Notes under the pieces: model-generated
The model's database searches: none
Seen by the model: only the letters and a program-made list of their open reading frames with translations
Told to the model about the DNA's origin: nothing
Origin: Burkholderiales bacterium
GTDB taxonomy: Bacteria; Pseudomonadota; Gammaproteobacteria; Burkholderiales; Casimicrobiaceae
NCBI GenBank assembly: GCA_020853025.1
Contig: JADYZP010000063.1
Location: 97,335-161,334, forward strand
DNA length: 64,000 bases
Direction: 5' to 3'
In this document: in pieces, positions 49,474 to 60,030 of the stretch
Position numbering within the stretch: position 1 is the stretch's first letter
How the letters are laid out: each line of letters opens with the position of its first letter
Program-made: the position numbers and the translations under genes

Positions 49474-49662
49474 TGGCGCTCCTCGGGAACGGGCAGGACG
49501 CGGAGGACGCAGGCGCACGTGCGGGAAATGACGTGGCGTGCATGAGACGATTCGAGGCCATGGTAACGCGGATGCGGCTGCGGCGTCGCTTCGCGGCGCC
49601 GAGACAACGGCCGCCGCGCTGGCCGACGACGTAGCTACACGGTGTGCTGGCGCGGCCTGCGG

Positions 49663-49923
49663 CTATCGCCGCGTGTCGCGAAATCCGGCAGCTCGCGCGA
49701 GATCCGCCTTGACGTCTTCGCGGCTGCGCTCGTAGACGATCTCGCGGCCCATCGCGTTGCCGGCGTAGGCGTTGCCGTTGCGCGTGGGCGTCAGATCGCA
49801 GCGCACGCTGTGCACGCCCTCGCCCAGCACGACCTGGATCCGGTCGAGCCTCTTGTCGTAGACGACGACATCGAGCGTCTGGCCGCTGCCGGTGGCGCGG
49901 ACGGTGATCTTCTCGGGGGTCAT
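49663..49923 (-). CDS. small protein divergent from nrdJ, unassigned
   Basis: An 86-residue protein, MTPEKITVRATGSGQTLDVV at the start, with a compact strand-rich middle and GNAMGREIVYERSREDVKADL at the end. I recognise no domain or export signal. It starts 105 nt from nrdJ and points away from it, sharing the intergenic region. Phosphoketolase lies 189 nt downstream on the same strand, with no gene between. Its size and the clean frame suggest a real gene; function unknown. Confidence 0.6.
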   Translation of the reverse strand: MTPEKITVRATGSGQTLDVVVYDKRLDRIQVVLGEGVHSVRCDLTPTRNGNAYAGNAMGREIVYERSREDVKADLARAAGFRDTRR

Positions 49924-50028
49924 GATGGTGCGATCGTACAGCAAGCGCCAAAACGCCGGTGCGCAGTGCGATAATCGACCTGCCTTGCACTTGATCGACA
50001 CCGGACTTCGGTCCATTAGAAATTCACC

Positions 50029-52989
50029 ATGAAGCTCGACGACTCCGACACGCTGGAACCCGACCGCAGGATCGCGCTGCCCCCGCAGCCGATCTCGACG
50101 GAGGTTCTGCTCGAGAAATACGCGAAGGGCGCCGAGCGCACGATCGACGCCGTGCAGCACCGCGTCGCGCGTGCGCTGGCGGCGGTCGAGGCGCCGGAGC
50201 GGCGCGAGCATTGGGAGGGTTTGTTTCGCCGCGCGCAACGCGACGGCTTCATCGCCGGCGGACGCATCAATTCGGCTGCCGGCACCGATCTCAAGGCGAC
50301 GTTGATCAACTGCTTCGTGCAACCGGTCGGCGACAGCATCTCCGGCGACGAGAACGGTGTGGGCATCTACGTGGCGTTGAACGAGGCGGCGGAAACGATG
50401 CGCCGCGGTGGCGGAGTCGGCTACGACTTCTCGCCCATCCGACCACAGGGCGCGCACGTGCGCGGCACCAACAGCCGCGCGAGCGGGCCGCTGTCGTACA
50501 TGCGCGTCTTCGACCAGAGCTGCGAGACCGTCGAATCGGCGGGCTCCCGCCGCGGCGCACAGATGGGCATCCTGCGCTGCGACCACCCGGACGTCGAGGC
50601 GTTCATCCACGCCAAGGACCGCGGAGGACTATCGAATTTCAACATCTCGGTCGCAGTGACCGATGCCTTCATCGCCGCCGTGCGCGACGACGCGCAGTGG
50701 GACCTGGTGCACAAGGCGGCCCCGGCCGCCGATCTCCTGGCTGCAGGCGCGCACCAGCGCGACGACGAATTGTGGGTCTATCGCAGCGTGCGCGCCCGCG
50801 CGCTGTGGGACCAGATCATGCGTTGCACCTACGATCACGCCGAGCCCGGCGTGGTATTCATCGACGCGATGAATCGCGACAACAATCTGTCCTACTGCGA
50901 GACGATCAACGCCTGCAACCCCTGCGGCGAGCAGCCGCTGCCGGCGTATGGCTGCTGCGACCTGGGCAGCATCGACCTGACGCGCTTCATTGTCGAACCC
51001 TTCGAGCCCGGCGCGCGCTTCGACTTCCGCGGCTTCGCGGCGACGGTCGCCGTCAGCGTGCGCATGCTCGACAACGTGCTCGACCTCACCGCCTGGCCGT
51101 TGCCGCAACAGCGCGCCGAAGCGATGGACAAGCGGCGTATCGGCCTGGGCTTCACGGGTCTCGGCGACGCGCTGATCGAGCTCAACCTGCGCTACGACGC
51201 GGAGGAAGGGCGTGCGATGGCTGCGCGTATCGCGCGCGAAATGCGCGATGCCGCGTACATGGCATCGGTGGCGATCGCCAAGGAGAAGGGTGCGTTCCCG
51301 AAATTCGACGCCGCCGCCTATCTGGCGGCACCGCGCTTCGCGTCGCGCCTGCCGGAGCCGGTGAAGGAGGCGATCCGCACTCACGGCATCCGCAACAGCC
51401 ACCTGTTGTCGATCGCGCCGACCGGCACCATCTCGCTCGCCTTCGCCGACAACGCGTCGAACGGCATCGAGCCCGCGTTCAGCTGGTACTACACGCGCCG
51501 GATGCGCATGCCCGACGACTCGATGCGCGAATTCCGCGTCGAGGATCACGCGTACCGGCTGTGGAAGGCGAAGCACGGCGTCGGCGACGACGTCGCGACC
51601 GCGCCTTTCGACGCCGACTCGGATCGCGTGCCTGGCGAGACGTGGTCCGACGCCGATGGCGTCCGCCGTGCGATGTTGGCGCCCGCGTTCGTCGGTGCAC
51701 TCGAAATGAGCGCACGCGACCACATGCTGATGAGCGCCGCAGTGCAGCCGTACATCGACACGGCGATCAGCAAGACCGTCAACGTTCCCGCCGACTATCC
51801 TTTCGACGCCTTCGCAGACCTCTACATCGATGCATGGGCAGCGGGCTTGAAGGGCATCGCCACCTATCGCCCGAACGATGTGATGGGTGCGGTGCTGGAG
51901 GCGGTCCCGGCGCAGGCAGCGCCCCCCGCAGCCCCCGAGGACTTCGACTCCGCGAACCCCGACCGTCGCATCCGGCTCGACCGCACGACGCAGCCACCGC
52001 TCGCCAGCCTGCGTTGGCCGGGACGCCCCGAACTGCCCGACGGCAATCCCTGCTGGACCTACGTCGTACGTCATCCGTTGGGCGACTTCGCCGTGTTCAT
52101 CGGCCATATCGAGAACCACGGCAGGTACCCGTTCGAAGTGTGGATCAACGGCGCCGAGCAGCCGCGCGGCCTGGGCGCGATCGCCAAGACGCTGTCGATG
52201 GACATGCGCACCGACGACCGCGCGTGGCTGGACATGAAGCTCTCCGCGTTGCAAAAGGCCGTCGGCGACGACGGCTTCGAGATGGCGATGCCGCCCGATG
52301 GCCGCAAAGTGCGCGTGCCGAGCCTCGTCTCGGGATTCGCGAAGCTGATCCGCTATCGCTGCAACGAACTCGGCGCGTTTGCTGGCGACGCCGCCGGCAA
52401 GACACCCGTCATCGATGCGCTGATGGGGCCGAAGGAGCCGAAGGCCGGCCCCGACGGCACGCTGTCGTGGACCGTCGACGTCATCAACCATGCCACCGGC
52501 GACGACTTCGTGCTGTTCCTGAAGGAACTGGTGATGCCCGACGGGCAGCGGCGGCCGTACTCGATGTGGCTGTCCGGCGAGTATCCGCGCGTGCTCGACG
52601 GATTGTGCAAGGCGCTGTCGCTCGACATGCGCGTCTACGACCCCGCGTGGATCGGCATGAAGCTGCGCAAGCTATTGAACTACGGCGAACCCAACGGCGC
52701 GTTCATGGCGCGCACGCCTGGATCGAACAAGTCGCAGACTTATCCGTCGACGATCGCCTACCTGGCACAGCTGATGATCCATCGCTACGCGATGCTCGGC
52801 ATCCTCACCGAGGCCGGGTATCCGGTCGAGCACGCCGGCATCCTCGCCGTGCCCGACGCCGAACTCGCGCAACCGGCGCTGCGCGTGCTGCCCGGCAAGA
52901 AGTGCCCCGAATGCGGCAACAAGGCGCTGATCCGCAAGGATGGCTGCGACTTCTGCACCGACTGCGGGTATACGGGGGCGTGCGGCTGA
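50029..52989 (+). CDS. nrdJ: adenosylcobalamin-dependent (class II) ribonucleotide reductase
   Basis: NrdJ reduces ribonucleotides to deoxyribonucleotides using an adenosylcobalamin radical. The 986-residue protein shows Cys95 (TLINCFVQP), the active-site triad region NPCGEQ (297-302, with Asn297, Cys299 and Glu301), and class-II blocks including [15 protein letters not shown]. The C-terminal third has two repeated modules that clearly duplicate one another ([15 protein letters not shown] and [14 protein letters not shown] regions), then a Cys4 zinc ribbon ([22 protein letters not shown]). No cobalamin riboswitch could be recognised in the short (105-nt) leader. A GATAAT at 49970-49975 may be a -10. 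DUF1810 overlaps the end. Confidence 0.96.
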   Translation: MKLDDSDTLEPDRRIALPPQPISTEVLLEKYAKGAERTIDAVQHRVARALAAVEAPERREHWEGLFRRAQRDGFIAGGRINSAAGTDLKATLINCFVQPVGDSISGDENGVGIYVALNEAAETMRRGGGVGYDFSPIRPQGAHVRGTNSRASGPLSYMRVFDQSCETVESAGSRRGAQMGILRCDHPDVEAFIHAKDRGGLSNFNISVAVTDAFIAAVRDDAQWDLVHKAAPAADLLAAGAHQRDDELWVYRSVRARALWDQIMRCTYDHAEPGVVFIDAMNRDNNLSYCETINACNPCGEQPLPAYGCCDLGSIDLTRFIVEPFEPGARFDFRGFAATVAVSVRMLDNVLDLTAWPLPQQRAEAMDKRRIGLGFTGLGDALIELNLRYDAEEGRAMAARIAREMRDAAYMASVAIAKEKGAFPKFDAAAYLAAPRFASRLPEPVKEAIRTHGIRNSHLLSIAPTGTISLAFADNASNGIEPAFSWYYTRRMRMPDDSMREFRVEDHAYRLWKAKHGVGDDVATAPFDADSDRVPGETWSDADGVRRAMLAPAFVGALEMSARDHMLMSAAVQPYIDTAISKTVNVPADYPFDAFADLYIDAWAAGLKGIATYRPNDVMGAVLEAVPAQAAPPAAPEDFDSANPDRRIRLDRTTQPPLASLRWPGRPELPDGNPCWTYVVRHPLGDFAVFIGHIENHGRYPFEVWINGAEQPRGLGAIAKTLSMDMRTDDRAWLDMKLSALQKAVGDDGFEMAMPPDGRKVRVPSLVSGFAKLIRYRCNELGAFAGDAAGKTPVIDALMGPKEPKAGPDGTLSWTVDVINHATGDDFVLFLKELVMPDGQRRPYSMWLSGEYPRVLDGLCKALSLDMRVYDPAWIGMKLRKLLNYGEPNGAFMARTPGSNKSQTYPSTIAYLAQLMIHRYAMLGILTEAGYPVEHAGILAVPDAELAQPALRVLPGKKCPECGNKALIRKDGCDFCTDCGYTGACG

Positions 52990-53426
52990 GGGTCGGCGCG
53001 GCCGATTGCGTGTTCGAGCGTTTCATCGATGCGCAGGCGCCGGTGTTCGACCAGGTGATGGTGGAGCTCCGGGCCGGCAGAAAGACGACGCACTGGATGT
53101 GGTTTATCTTCCCGCAATTGGCATCGCTCGGCCGCAGCGCCACCGCCAGGTACTACGGACTCGCGTCGGTGGCCGAAGCCCGCGCCTACCTCGCGCATCC
53201 GGTGTTGGGCGAGCGCCTGATCGAGTGCACGCGCACGGTGTGTGCGCACTCGGACACGACGCTTCACGCGATCTTTGGCTCGCCCGACGATCTTAAGTTT
53301 CGCTCATGCATGACGCTGTTCGGCCTGGCGAAGCCGGAGGCAACGATCTTTCCCGAGGCGCTCTCGCATTTCTGCGAGGGCCGGCCCGATCCACTCACCG
53401 TCGCGGCCGTCGATCGAAACGAATAA
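52980..53426 (+). CDS. DUF1810 family protein
   Basis: A 148-residue soluble protein. The diagnostic DUF1810 sequence is [15 protein letters not shown], then [25 protein letters not shown], and later [20 protein letters not shown]. The start is GTG at 52980, overlapping nrdJ by 10 nt, so the two may be co-translated. The family has no established reaction. The length is typical of the family. Confidence 0.88.
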   Translation: MRLRVGAADCVFERFIDAQAPVFDQVMVELRAGRKTTHWMWFIFPQLASLGRSATARYYGLASVAEARAYLAHPVLGERLIECTRTVCAHSDTTLHAIFGSPDDLKFRSCMTLFGLAKPEATIFPEALSHFCEGRPDPLTVAAVDRNE

Positions 53427-53547
53427 GGCAACCTGACTCCAATACTTGCTCGGGGCTTTTTCACGTTGACGGTGGATGTTCATGGTCGGGTTCGCGCGGG
53501 CCCCGGCACCTCATCGAGCCAGTCGCGCAGCGTATCGACGCCGTTAA

Positions 53548-53715
53548 CCAAGAATCCCCTTCGGCTATTACGACAAGACCGTCTGGGATCGCAGTGGCCG
53601 TTACGTTCTTGGCAACCAGGTCGCGATGATGGATGCCAACCTGACTCCGGAACTGAGTGCGCAGCTCGGGTATTTCGAGCTCACCGACAACGATCGATTT
53701 CAAGTCACCGACTAG
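53548..53715 (+). pseudogene. fragment of a propeller-type protein with FGYYDK motif
   Basis: Between DUF1810 and the transposase remnant, one frame reads PFGYYDKTVWDRSGRYVLGN and continues to a stop at 53713-53715, about 55 codons in all. The motif resembles a domain segment of YncE-like or oligogalacturonate-lyase-like beta-propeller proteins. A stop codon lies just before it and there is no start, so it is a decayed fragment rather than a gene. The family match is from memory and uncertain. Confidence 0.4.
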
Positions 53716-53741
53716 ACCACCGTGTGGAACTTGCAAATGAG

Positions 53742-54312
53742 ATGCCAATTGCAGTGGCTGGAGGGCTCGTCGCAGCGAGAACCGAGGCCATCCTCGACGG
53801 CCTCTACATCATCCGCACCTCGATGCCGGCAGTGCAAATGGATGCACCGCAATGCGTGCGCAACTACAAATCGCTGTCCAATGTCGAGCGCGCGTTCCGC
53901 TCGCTCAAGACCATCGATCTCAAGGTACGTCCCATCCATCAACCGCCTGGCTGATCGGGTGCGGGCACACATCTTCCTGTGCATGCTCGCCTACTACGTC
54001 GAGTGGCACCTGCGCGAGGCTTGGCGTGAGTTGATGTTCGCCGACACCGACCAACCGGCCAAGGCTACGCGCGACCCTGTGGCGCCGGCCAAGCGCTCCA
54101 AGGCCGCGCTGGCCAAGACGGCGCGGCATACGCTCGACGATGGCACGCCGGTGCACAGCTTTGCGATCTTGCTGGGCGAACTCGCCACCCTCGTGCGCAA
54201 TACCTGCCGCACACCACAAGCTGCACCCGATGCCCCGACCTTCGAGGTGCTCACCACGCCCAACGCGCAGCAGCAGCGCGCACTCGATCTGATCCAGCAG
54301 ATTCGATTGTAG
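53742..54312 (+). pseudogene. frameshifted 3' end of an IS1634-family-like transposase
   Basis: Frame 3 (about 53742-53940) reads AILDGLYIIRTSMPAVQMDA and then VRNYKSLSNVERAFRSLKTI, after which the frame breaks. From about 53940 another frame continues NRLADRVRAHIFLCMLAYYV to the stop at 54310-54312. The join fits one extra A in catcaaccgcctg. Together they form about 190 codons of the DDE-transposase C-terminus. The 5' part and the left end of the element are missing, so this is a dead remnant. Confidence 0.8.
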
Positions 54313-54429
54313 ACAGAAGCTCGAACTCGGAACTTCGTTCAAGCATTTGTTGCAGAAGGACAAACTCGCTCGGAGGTGGCAGGAACTTCAGGTCAGCCGA
54401 CGAGGAGCATCGGCCGCGGGCCCCAGCCC

Positions 54430-56268
54430 CTACTCCACCGTCACGCTCTTCGCCAGATTCCGCGGCTTGTCGACGTCGGTCCCGCGCAGCACCGCCGTGT
54501 GATACGCCAGGAGCTGCAGCGGGATCACGTGCACGACCGGAGACAGCAGTCCGGCGTACTCTGACACGCGGGTGACATGGATGCCGTCACCTCCGGTCAG
54601 GTGGCTGTCGAGGTCGGCGACGACGTAGAGTTCGCCACCGCGCGCGCGGACCTCCTGCAGATTGCTCTTCAGCTTTTCGAGCAATGCGTCGTTGGGCGCG
54701 ATCGCGACGACGGGCATCTGTGCGTCGACCAGCGCCAGCGGGCCGTGCTTCAGCTCGCCAGCCGGATACGCTTCGGCGTGGATGTAGGAGATCTCCTTCA
54801 GCTTCAGCGCACCTTCGAGCGCAATCGGGTAGTGCAGGCCGCGGCCGAGGAACAGCGCGTGCTGCTTTATTGCGAAGGCCCGCGCCCAGGCGATCATGTG
54901 CGGCTCCAGCGCGAGCGCGCCCTGGATCGCCGCCGGCAGGTGCCGCAGGCCGCGCAGCCACTTCGCCTCGTCGGCCGCCGTCAGGCGTCCGCGCGACTTG
55001 GCGAGCGTCAGCGCGAGCAGGAACTGCGCGACGAGCTGCGTCGTGAAAGCCTTGGTCGACGCGACGCCGACCTCGGTGCCGGCGCGCGTGAGGAACGTGA
55101 GCGCGGTCTGACGCACCATCGAGCTGGTGGCGACGTTGCAGATGGCGAGCGTGTGCACATGGCCCAGCGATTTCGCGTGCTTCAACGCAGCGAGCGTATC
55201 GGCGGTCTCGCCCGACTGCGAGACGACGACCACCAGCGCCTTTGCGTTCGGCACGCTGACGCGATAGCGGTACTCGCTGGCGATCTCGACGGCGCAGCGA
55301 ATGCCGACCAGCGTCTCGATCCACTGGCCGGCAACGAGGCTCGAATAGTAGCTGGTACCGCAGGCGAGGCTCAGCACCGAATCGACCTCGGCCAGTACCG
55401 CGGCAGCACCCGCTCCGAACAGCGACGCATCGATCCCTTCGATGCTATCGAGCGTATCGGCCACCGCGCGCGACTGCTCGAAGATTTCCTTCTGCATGAA
55501 GTGCCGATACGGTCCGAGTTCGACCGCGGCGGCGGTGGCCGGCACGTCGATCACCGTGCGCTCGACGCGCTGTCCCTGCGCGTCGTGGATCGCGTAGCCG
55601 TCGCGGCGCACGTCGGCGATGTCGCCTTCCTCGAGATAGACGACGCGCTGCGTGACGGCGACCAGCGCCGCGGCGTCGGAGGCGAGGAAGTGGTCGTCCG
55701 CACCCAGCCCGACGACCAGCGGGCTGCCCTGGCACGCGCCGACGACACGCCCCGGCTCGCGCACCGAAATAACGGCGATCGCGTAGGCGCCCTGGAACTC
55801 GGCGACGGCGAGCTGCACTGCCCGCAGGAGATCGCCGCCGCCCGCGCCGTGCCAGTGCGCGTGCACCAGATGCGCGATGGTCTCGCTGTCGGTCTGCGTC
55901 GTGAAGGCGTAGCCTTGGCTGCGCAGCCGCTCGCGCAGCGACTCGAAGTTCTCGATGATGCCGTTGTGCACGACGGCGATCTCGCCGCCGGACAGATGCG
56001 GGTGCGCGTTGACCGGTGACGGCGCGCCGTGTGTGGCCCAACGCGTATGCGAGATGCCGGTGGTGGCGAAGAGCTTGCGGGTCTCGACCTGCATGGCAAG
56101 ATCGGCCACGCGTGCGGTCGACACGATGCGCTCGAGCGTCGCGTTGTCCGCGCCGCCGATCACGGCGAGTCCGGTCGAGTCGTAGCCGCGGTATTCGAGG
56201 CGCCGGATGCCGTCGATCAGGATCGGGACTACATTGCGGCTGGATGTCGCGCCGACGATGCCGCACAT
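54430..56268 (-). CDS. glmS: glutamine-fructose-6-phosphate aminotransferase (isomerising)
   Basis: GlmS makes glucosamine 6-phosphate from fructose 6-phosphate and glutamine, the first step towards UDP-GlcNAc. The 612-residue protein starts MCGIVGA, so Cys2 is the N-terminal nucleophile after Met removal. The glutaminase domain spans about 1-235 and two SIS sugar-isomerase domains follow (SQSGETADT and HGPLALVD regions), ending [11 protein letters not shown]. GlmU lies 66 nt upstream on the same strand. The glmS ribozyme is not seen, as expected outside Firmicutes. Confidence 0.97.
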   Translation of the reverse strand: MCGIVGATSSRNVVPILIDGIRRLEYRGYDSTGLAVIGGADNATLERIVSTARVADLAMQVETRKLFATTGISHTRWATHGAPSPVNAHPHLSGGEIAVVHNGIIENFESLRERLRSQGYAFTTQTDSETIAHLVHAHWHGAGGGDLLRAVQLAVAEFQGAYAIAVISVREPGRVVGACQGSPLVVGLGADDHFLASDAAALVAVTQRVVYLEEGDIADVRRDGYAIHDAQGQRVERTVIDVPATAAAVELGPYRHFMQKEIFEQSRAVADTLDSIEGIDASLFGAGAAAVLAEVDSVLSLACGTSYYSSLVAGQWIETLVGIRCAVEIASEYRYRVSVPNAKALVVVVSQSGETADTLAALKHAKSLGHVHTLAICNVATSSMVRQTALTFLTRAGTEVGVASTKAFTTQLVAQFLLALTLAKSRGRLTAADEAKWLRGLRHLPAAIQGALALEPHMIAWARAFAIKQHALFLGRGLHYPIALEGALKLKEISYIHAEAYPAGELKHGPLALVDAQMPVVAIAPNDALLEKLKSNLQEVRARGGELYVVADLDSHLTGGDGIHVTRVSEYAGLLSPVVHVIPLQLLAYHTAVLRGTDVDKPRNLAKSVTVE

Positions 56269-56290
56269 GGTCGCGAGGCCCCTAAAGACG

Positions 56291-56330
56291 CTCTATCCCC
56301 GCGTTCGCGGGGACGACGGAAGTTTCCGGA
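56291..56330. repeat. REP-like hairpin between glmU and glmS
   Basis: ccccgc at 56297-56302 pairs with gcgggg at 56307-56312 around a 4-nt loop. The right half, gcggggacgacggaagt, closely matches gcggggacaatggaagt in the element at 4051-4160. It lies in the 66-nt gap of the glmU-glmS pair, where a hairpin could affect mRNA ends. Confidence 0.55.
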
Positions 56331-56334
56331 CGCA

Positions 56335-57717
56335 TCAGGGTACGGTCTTGCCGGGCTTCACCGGCCGCTTCCACGCGTCGACCGTGACCTGCCGCGGCCG
56401 CGCGACGGTGAGCGCGCCGGGCCGCGCATCCTGCGCGATCACGCTGCCGGCACCGATGGTCGCGCCTTCGCCCACGCTGACCGGCGCGACCAGCACGCAA
56501 TTGGAGCCGATGCTGGCGCCATCACCGATCACGGTCCTGTGCTTGTTGGCGCCGTCGTAGTTGGCGGTGATCGAGCCGGCGCCGAAGTTGACCTGGCTGC
56601 CGACGGTCGTGTCGCCGATGTACGCCAGGTGGTTGGCCTTGGCGCCGCGACCCAACGCGCTCGCCTTCACCTCGACGAAGTTGCCGACGTGCACGTCGGC
56701 GGCGAGCGTGGCACCCGGCCGCAGTCGCGCGTAGGGACCAATGCGACAGCCGGCGCCGACGGTCGCATCGACCAGGTGCGAGTACGCCTCGACGACGGTG
56801 CCCGCCGCGATGGTCGTGTGGCGCAGCACGCAATAGGGGCCGATCGTCACGTCGTCGCCGAGCGCCACGTCGCCTTCGAAGATACAGCCGACGTCGATGC
56901 GCACATCGCGGCCGCAGGTCAGCGCACCGCGAATGTCGATGCGTGCGGGATCGGCGATCGAGACGCCGGCCGCCATCAGCGCGGCGGCACGGCGCGCCTG
57001 CAAGATGCGTTCGACGGCGGCCAACTGCGCGCGGTCGTTGACGCCGCGCACGTCGCGCTCGTCGTCGGCGAGCTGCGCGACGACGGGCACACCGTCGGCG
57101 ATCGCCATCGCGACGATGTCGGTGAGGTAGTACTCGCGCTGCGCGTTACCGGGCGTCAGCGCCGCGACCCAGCGATTGAGGAGCGCCGTGGGCGCAGCCA
57201 TGACGCCGGCATTGATCTCGTCCAGCGTACGCTGCGTTTCGGACAGGTCGCGCTCCTCGACGATTCCCTGCACGCGCCCGGCGGCGTCGCGCAGGATGCG
57301 GCCGAGGCCCATCGGGTCGGCAACGCGCGCCGTCAGCACGGCGAGCTGGCCGGACTCGGCGGCGTGCACGAGTTCGGCCAGCGCAGTCGCCGGCACCAGC
57401 GGAATGTCGCCGATGGTGACCAGCGTGACGCCATCCTTGGGCAGCACGACGAGCGCCAAACGCGTCGCGTCACCGGTCCCGCGCGGCGGCTCCTGCAGCA
57501 CGAAGCTCAAGTCCGGTGCCGCAAGCGTCTCGCGCACCGCCTGCGCGCCGGCTCCAACGACGACGGCGATCGCGCGCGGTGAAAGCGTGCGCGCGGCATC
57601 GATCACATAGGCAACGATCGGCCGGCCGGCCAAAGGATGCAGCACCTTCGGCAGCGACGACCGCATCCGTTTGCCGAGGCCGGCGGCGAGGACGACGACA
57701 TTGAGCGGTGAAGCCAC
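56335..57717 (-). CDS. glmU: bifunctional GlcNAc-1-P uridyltransferase / glucosamine-1-P acetyltransferase
   Basis: GlmU acetylates glucosamine 1-phosphate and couples the product to UTP, giving UDP-GlcNAc for the cell envelope. The 460-residue protein has an N-terminal uridyltransferase domain (VVLAAGLGKRMRSSLPKVLH, then GTGDATRLAL and IGDIPLV) and a C-terminal left-handed beta-helix with hexapeptide repeats (IGPYARLRPGATLAADVHVGNFVEVK). GTG at 57717 is chosen as start because it puts the nucleotide loop at the normal position. Followed by glmS. Confidence 0.96.
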   Translation of the reverse strand: MASPLNVVVLAAGLGKRMRSSLPKVLHPLAGRPIVAYVIDAARTLSPRAIAVVVGAGAQAVRETLAAPDLSFVLQEPPRGTGDATRLALVVLPKDGVTLVTIGDIPLVPATALAELVHAAESGQLAVLTARVADPMGLGRILRDAAGRVQGIVEERDLSETQRTLDEINAGVMAAPTALLNRWVAALTPGNAQREYYLTDIVAMAIADGVPVVAQLADDERDVRGVNDRAQLAAVERILQARRAAALMAAGVSIADPARIDIRGALTCGRDVRIDVGCIFEGDVALGDDVTIGPYCVLRHTTIAAGTVVEAYSHLVDATVGAGCRIGPYARLRPGATLAADVHVGNFVEVKASALGRGAKANHLAYIGDTTVGSQVNFGAGSITANYDGANKHRTVIGDGASIGSNCVLVAPVSVGEGATIGAGSVIAQDARPGALTVARPRQVTVDAWKRPVKPGKTVP

Positions 57718-57889
57718 GGGTACGTTGTTCGCTTGGGACCGCTGATGATACTTTACCGCGGCCGGAATTTCCCGACTTCGTCGTTCGCCTGCGCGCAGAG
57801 GGCGCTTTCGTGGGCACGCGTACCGATCAGCATCGCGAACGCCGGCCATTTCCTTGCGCGAGTCGCCCGATTAGGTATCCTTGCGCAAG

Positions 57890-58654
57890 ATGTCGATCAT
57901 CGCAGTATTCAATCAAAAAGGCGGCGTGGGCAAGACCACGACGGCGCTCAACCTGCTGGCCGCGATCGGGCAGCGCAAGCAGCGGCCGCTCGGGATCGAC
58001 CTCGACCCGCAGTGCCACCTGTCGCACATCTTCGGCGTGCAGCCGAAGGCCGCCGACGAGTCCGTCTACAGTTTTTTCGTCAGGCAACGGCCGCTGGACG
58101 AAGTGGCGCAGGTCACGGCCAGCGGCGTCATCCTCTGCCCGGCGCACCTCGAACTCGCCAAGCTCGACACTCTGCTCGGCAAGGGTGTCAACGTCGTCAC
58201 CCGGCTGCGGCAGGCGTTGCGCGCGCCGGGAGCGACGCCGGGACCGGTGGTCATCGACTGCTGCCCACTGCTCAACGTGCTGTCGCTGAATGCCATCTTC
58301 GCTGCCGACCTGCTGCTGGTGCCCGTGTCGGCCGACTTCCTGTCGCTGCAGGGGGCGGAGCAGGTGGAGCGCGCGCTGAACGCGCTGGAGCCGGTCTTCA
58401 AGCAACGACTGCCGCGCCGCTACGTGCTGACGCGTTACGACATGCGACGGCGGATGAGCGGTGCGGTCGTCGAGCGGATGGCGCAAATCCTGCGGCCCGA
58501 CGAAATTTGCGTCACCCGGATCCGCGAAAACGTGAAACTCGCGGAAAGCCCGTCGGTGGGACTCGACATCTTCCGTCATGCGCCGGGCAGCCGCGGCGCG
58601 CGCGACTACGCGGAACTCTACGAGGAGCTACTGGGTGCCGGCCTTCTGCAATGA
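57890..58654 (+). CDS. orphan ParA/MinD-type ATPase
   Basis: A 254-residue deviant-Walker ATPase with FNQKGGVGKTTTALNL at the N-terminus, GIDLDPQCHLS and a VVIDCCPLLN Walker B region. The CPLLNVLSLNAI region and the later RYDMRRRMSG fit the ParA family. No parB-like gene or parS-type site is visible nearby, so the partner is unknown. ATG 57890 is the start; TTG at 57881 is in frame but lacks support. Its 3' end overlaps a convergent small gene by 27 nt. Divergent from glmU. Confidence 0.85.
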   Translation: MSIIAVFNQKGGVGKTTTALNLLAAIGQRKQRPLGIDLDPQCHLSHIFGVQPKAADESVYSFFVRQRPLDEVAQVTASGVILCPAHLELAKLDTLLGKGVNVVTRLRQALRAPGATPGPVVIDCCPLLNVLSLNAIFAADLLLVPVSADFLSLQGAEQVERALNALEPVFKQRLPRRYVLTRYDMRRRMSGAVVERMAQILRPDEICVTRIRENVKLAESPSVGLDIFRHAPGSRGARDYAELYEELLGAGLLQ

Positions 58655-58867
58655 CCGCGTACCGGCGCTGATCAGGCCGATGATGCCTTCGACGTCGAGC
58701 GTGTCGACTCGGCGCGGCACGCACTGCTCCTCGCACTCGACGATCTCGCAGTGGTGATACATCTGCCGCAGCCTGCGCTCGGCGTCGCCTTGCGTCGCGG
58801 CCATGATCAGGATGTTCTCGACGCGCTGGCCGTGCCTGGTTTTGATGTTGAATCCATAGCGAATCAC
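58628..58867 (-). CDS. small protein, convergent with the ParA gene
   Basis: A 79-residue protein starting MIRYGFNIKTRHGQRVENIL. The start is GTG at 58867 behind a strong GGGAGG with 7-nt spacing. It has a basic N-terminal strand, a helix (TQGDAERRLRQMYHHCEI) and an acidic Cys pair (VECEEQC). No known domain. It ends inside the ParA gene, overlapping its last 27 nt on the opposite strand. It is probably real because of its ribosome-binding site and composition. Confidence 0.65.
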   Translation of the reverse strand: MIRYGFNIKTRHGQRVENILIMAATQGDAERRLRQMYHHCEIVECEEQCVPRRVDTLDVEGIIGLISAGTRSLQKAGTQ

Positions 58868-59001
58868 GACTTGCCTCCCGGTCGGGTCCGTCCGCCTCGC
58901 GGCGGCGGGCGATCCTTGCCAATCAAAGCGTTGGCGACGATCGCTGATGCGCTGGGACATCTGCCGCACGCAAGACCCGTACCGATTGGGGATTTTTGTC
59001 G

Positions 59002-60030
59002 ATGACCTCGTCAGTGCCGGTGTCCGCCGATTCTCCGATCGTCGCGGGTGAGAGCGAACTTGGCCGTGCCTTGGTTAGAATGGAGCTAGTGGGCGCCCAC
59101 CAACTAATTCGGCTGATACCTTTGACTGGCGGCGTGTCGTCGGACATCTACCGCGCCGAACTGCCGTCCAGGGTCGTTTGCGTCAAGCGCGCGTTGGCCA
59201 GGCTCCGCGTCGCCGCCGACTGGCAGGTCCCCGTCGAACGCAGTCGCTACGAGGTCGAGTGGATGCGGGTCGCCGCGGCGATCGAACCTTCGGCGGTGCC
59301 CGCGGTCTTGGGCGAGGATCGCGAGGCGGGCGCCTTTGCGATGGCCTGGCTGCCGCCCGAGCGCTATCCGGTCTGGAAGACGCTGCTGGCGGCAGGTGCC
59401 GCGCCGCAGACAAGCGCCGCCCAGGTCGGCCGCGTGCTCGGCCGCATTCACGCGGCGAGTGCGGATCGCGCCGACCTGGGCTTGCGCTTTGCCACCGACG
59501 CGCTCTTTCACGCGCTGCGCCTCGACCCCTACCTGGTGACGGCAGCGCACGCGCATCCCGACCTCGCCTCGCGGCTGCACGCGCTGGTCGCCACCACCGC
59601 CGCGACGCGGCGCGTGCTGGTCCACGGTGACTTCAGTCCCAAGAACATCCTGATCGGGTCCGAAGGTCCGATCGTGATCGACGCCGAATGCGCGTGGTTC
59701 GGCGACCCGGCCTTCGACCTGGCCTTCGTCCTCAATCACCTGCTGCTGAAGGGCGTTTGGCGGCCGCAGTGGCGCGCCTCCTACGCGTCGATGTTCGGCG
59801 CGCTGGTCGACGCCTACCGTCCTCACGTCCATTGGGAAGATTGGCCAACGCTCGATGCGCGGACTGCGGCGTTGTTGCCCGGACTGCTGCTCTCTCGCGT
59901 CGACGGCAAATCGCCGGTCGAATACCTGAACGATCCGAAGGCCAGGGATGCCGTTCGCAACTTCGCGCGCGCCCATCTGGCATCGCCCGCCTCCACACTG
60001 GCCCGACTCGTGCAAACATTCGATCCATGA
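59002..60030 (+). CDS. APH-fold kinase (aminoglycoside phosphotransferase / choline kinase superfamily)
   Basis: A 342-residue kinase of the APH fold. The nucleotide-binding Lys is near 62 (VCVKRAL). Catalytic loop HGDFSPKN (His208, Asp210, Asn215) and metal-binding Asp228 in IVIDAEC follow, then GDPAFDLAFVLN. This pattern resembles small-molecule kinases such as methylthioribose kinase rather than resistance enzymes. Start ATG 59002 follows GGGGA. The stop overlaps the enolase gene start (ATGA), so the two are one translational unit. Substrate unknown. Confidence 0.85.
   Translation: MTSSVPVSADSPIVAGESELGRALVRMELVGAHQLIRLIPLTGGVSSDIYRAELPSRVVCVKRALARLRVAADWQVPVERSRYEVEWMRVAAAIEPSAVPAVLGEDREAGAFAMAWLPPERYPVWKTLLAAGAAPQTSAAQVGRVLGRIHAASADRADLGLRFATDALFHALRLDPYLVTAAHAHPDLASRLHALVATTAATRRVLVHGDFSPKNILIGSEGPIVIDAECAWFGDPAFDLAFVLNHLLLKGVWRPQWRASYASMFGALVDAYRPHVHWEDWPTLDARTAALLPGLLLSRVDGKSPVEYLNDPKARDAVRNFARAHLASPASTLARLVQTFDP

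Noticed and set aside
49924..50028. Cobalamin riboswitch upstream of nrdJ
   Set aside because: The intergenic space is 105 nt, too short for the usual element, and I see no B12-box consensus.
56269..56334. glmS ribozyme or small-RNA site before glmS
   Set aside because: The gap holds only a REP-like hairpin. The ribozyme is known from Firmicutes.
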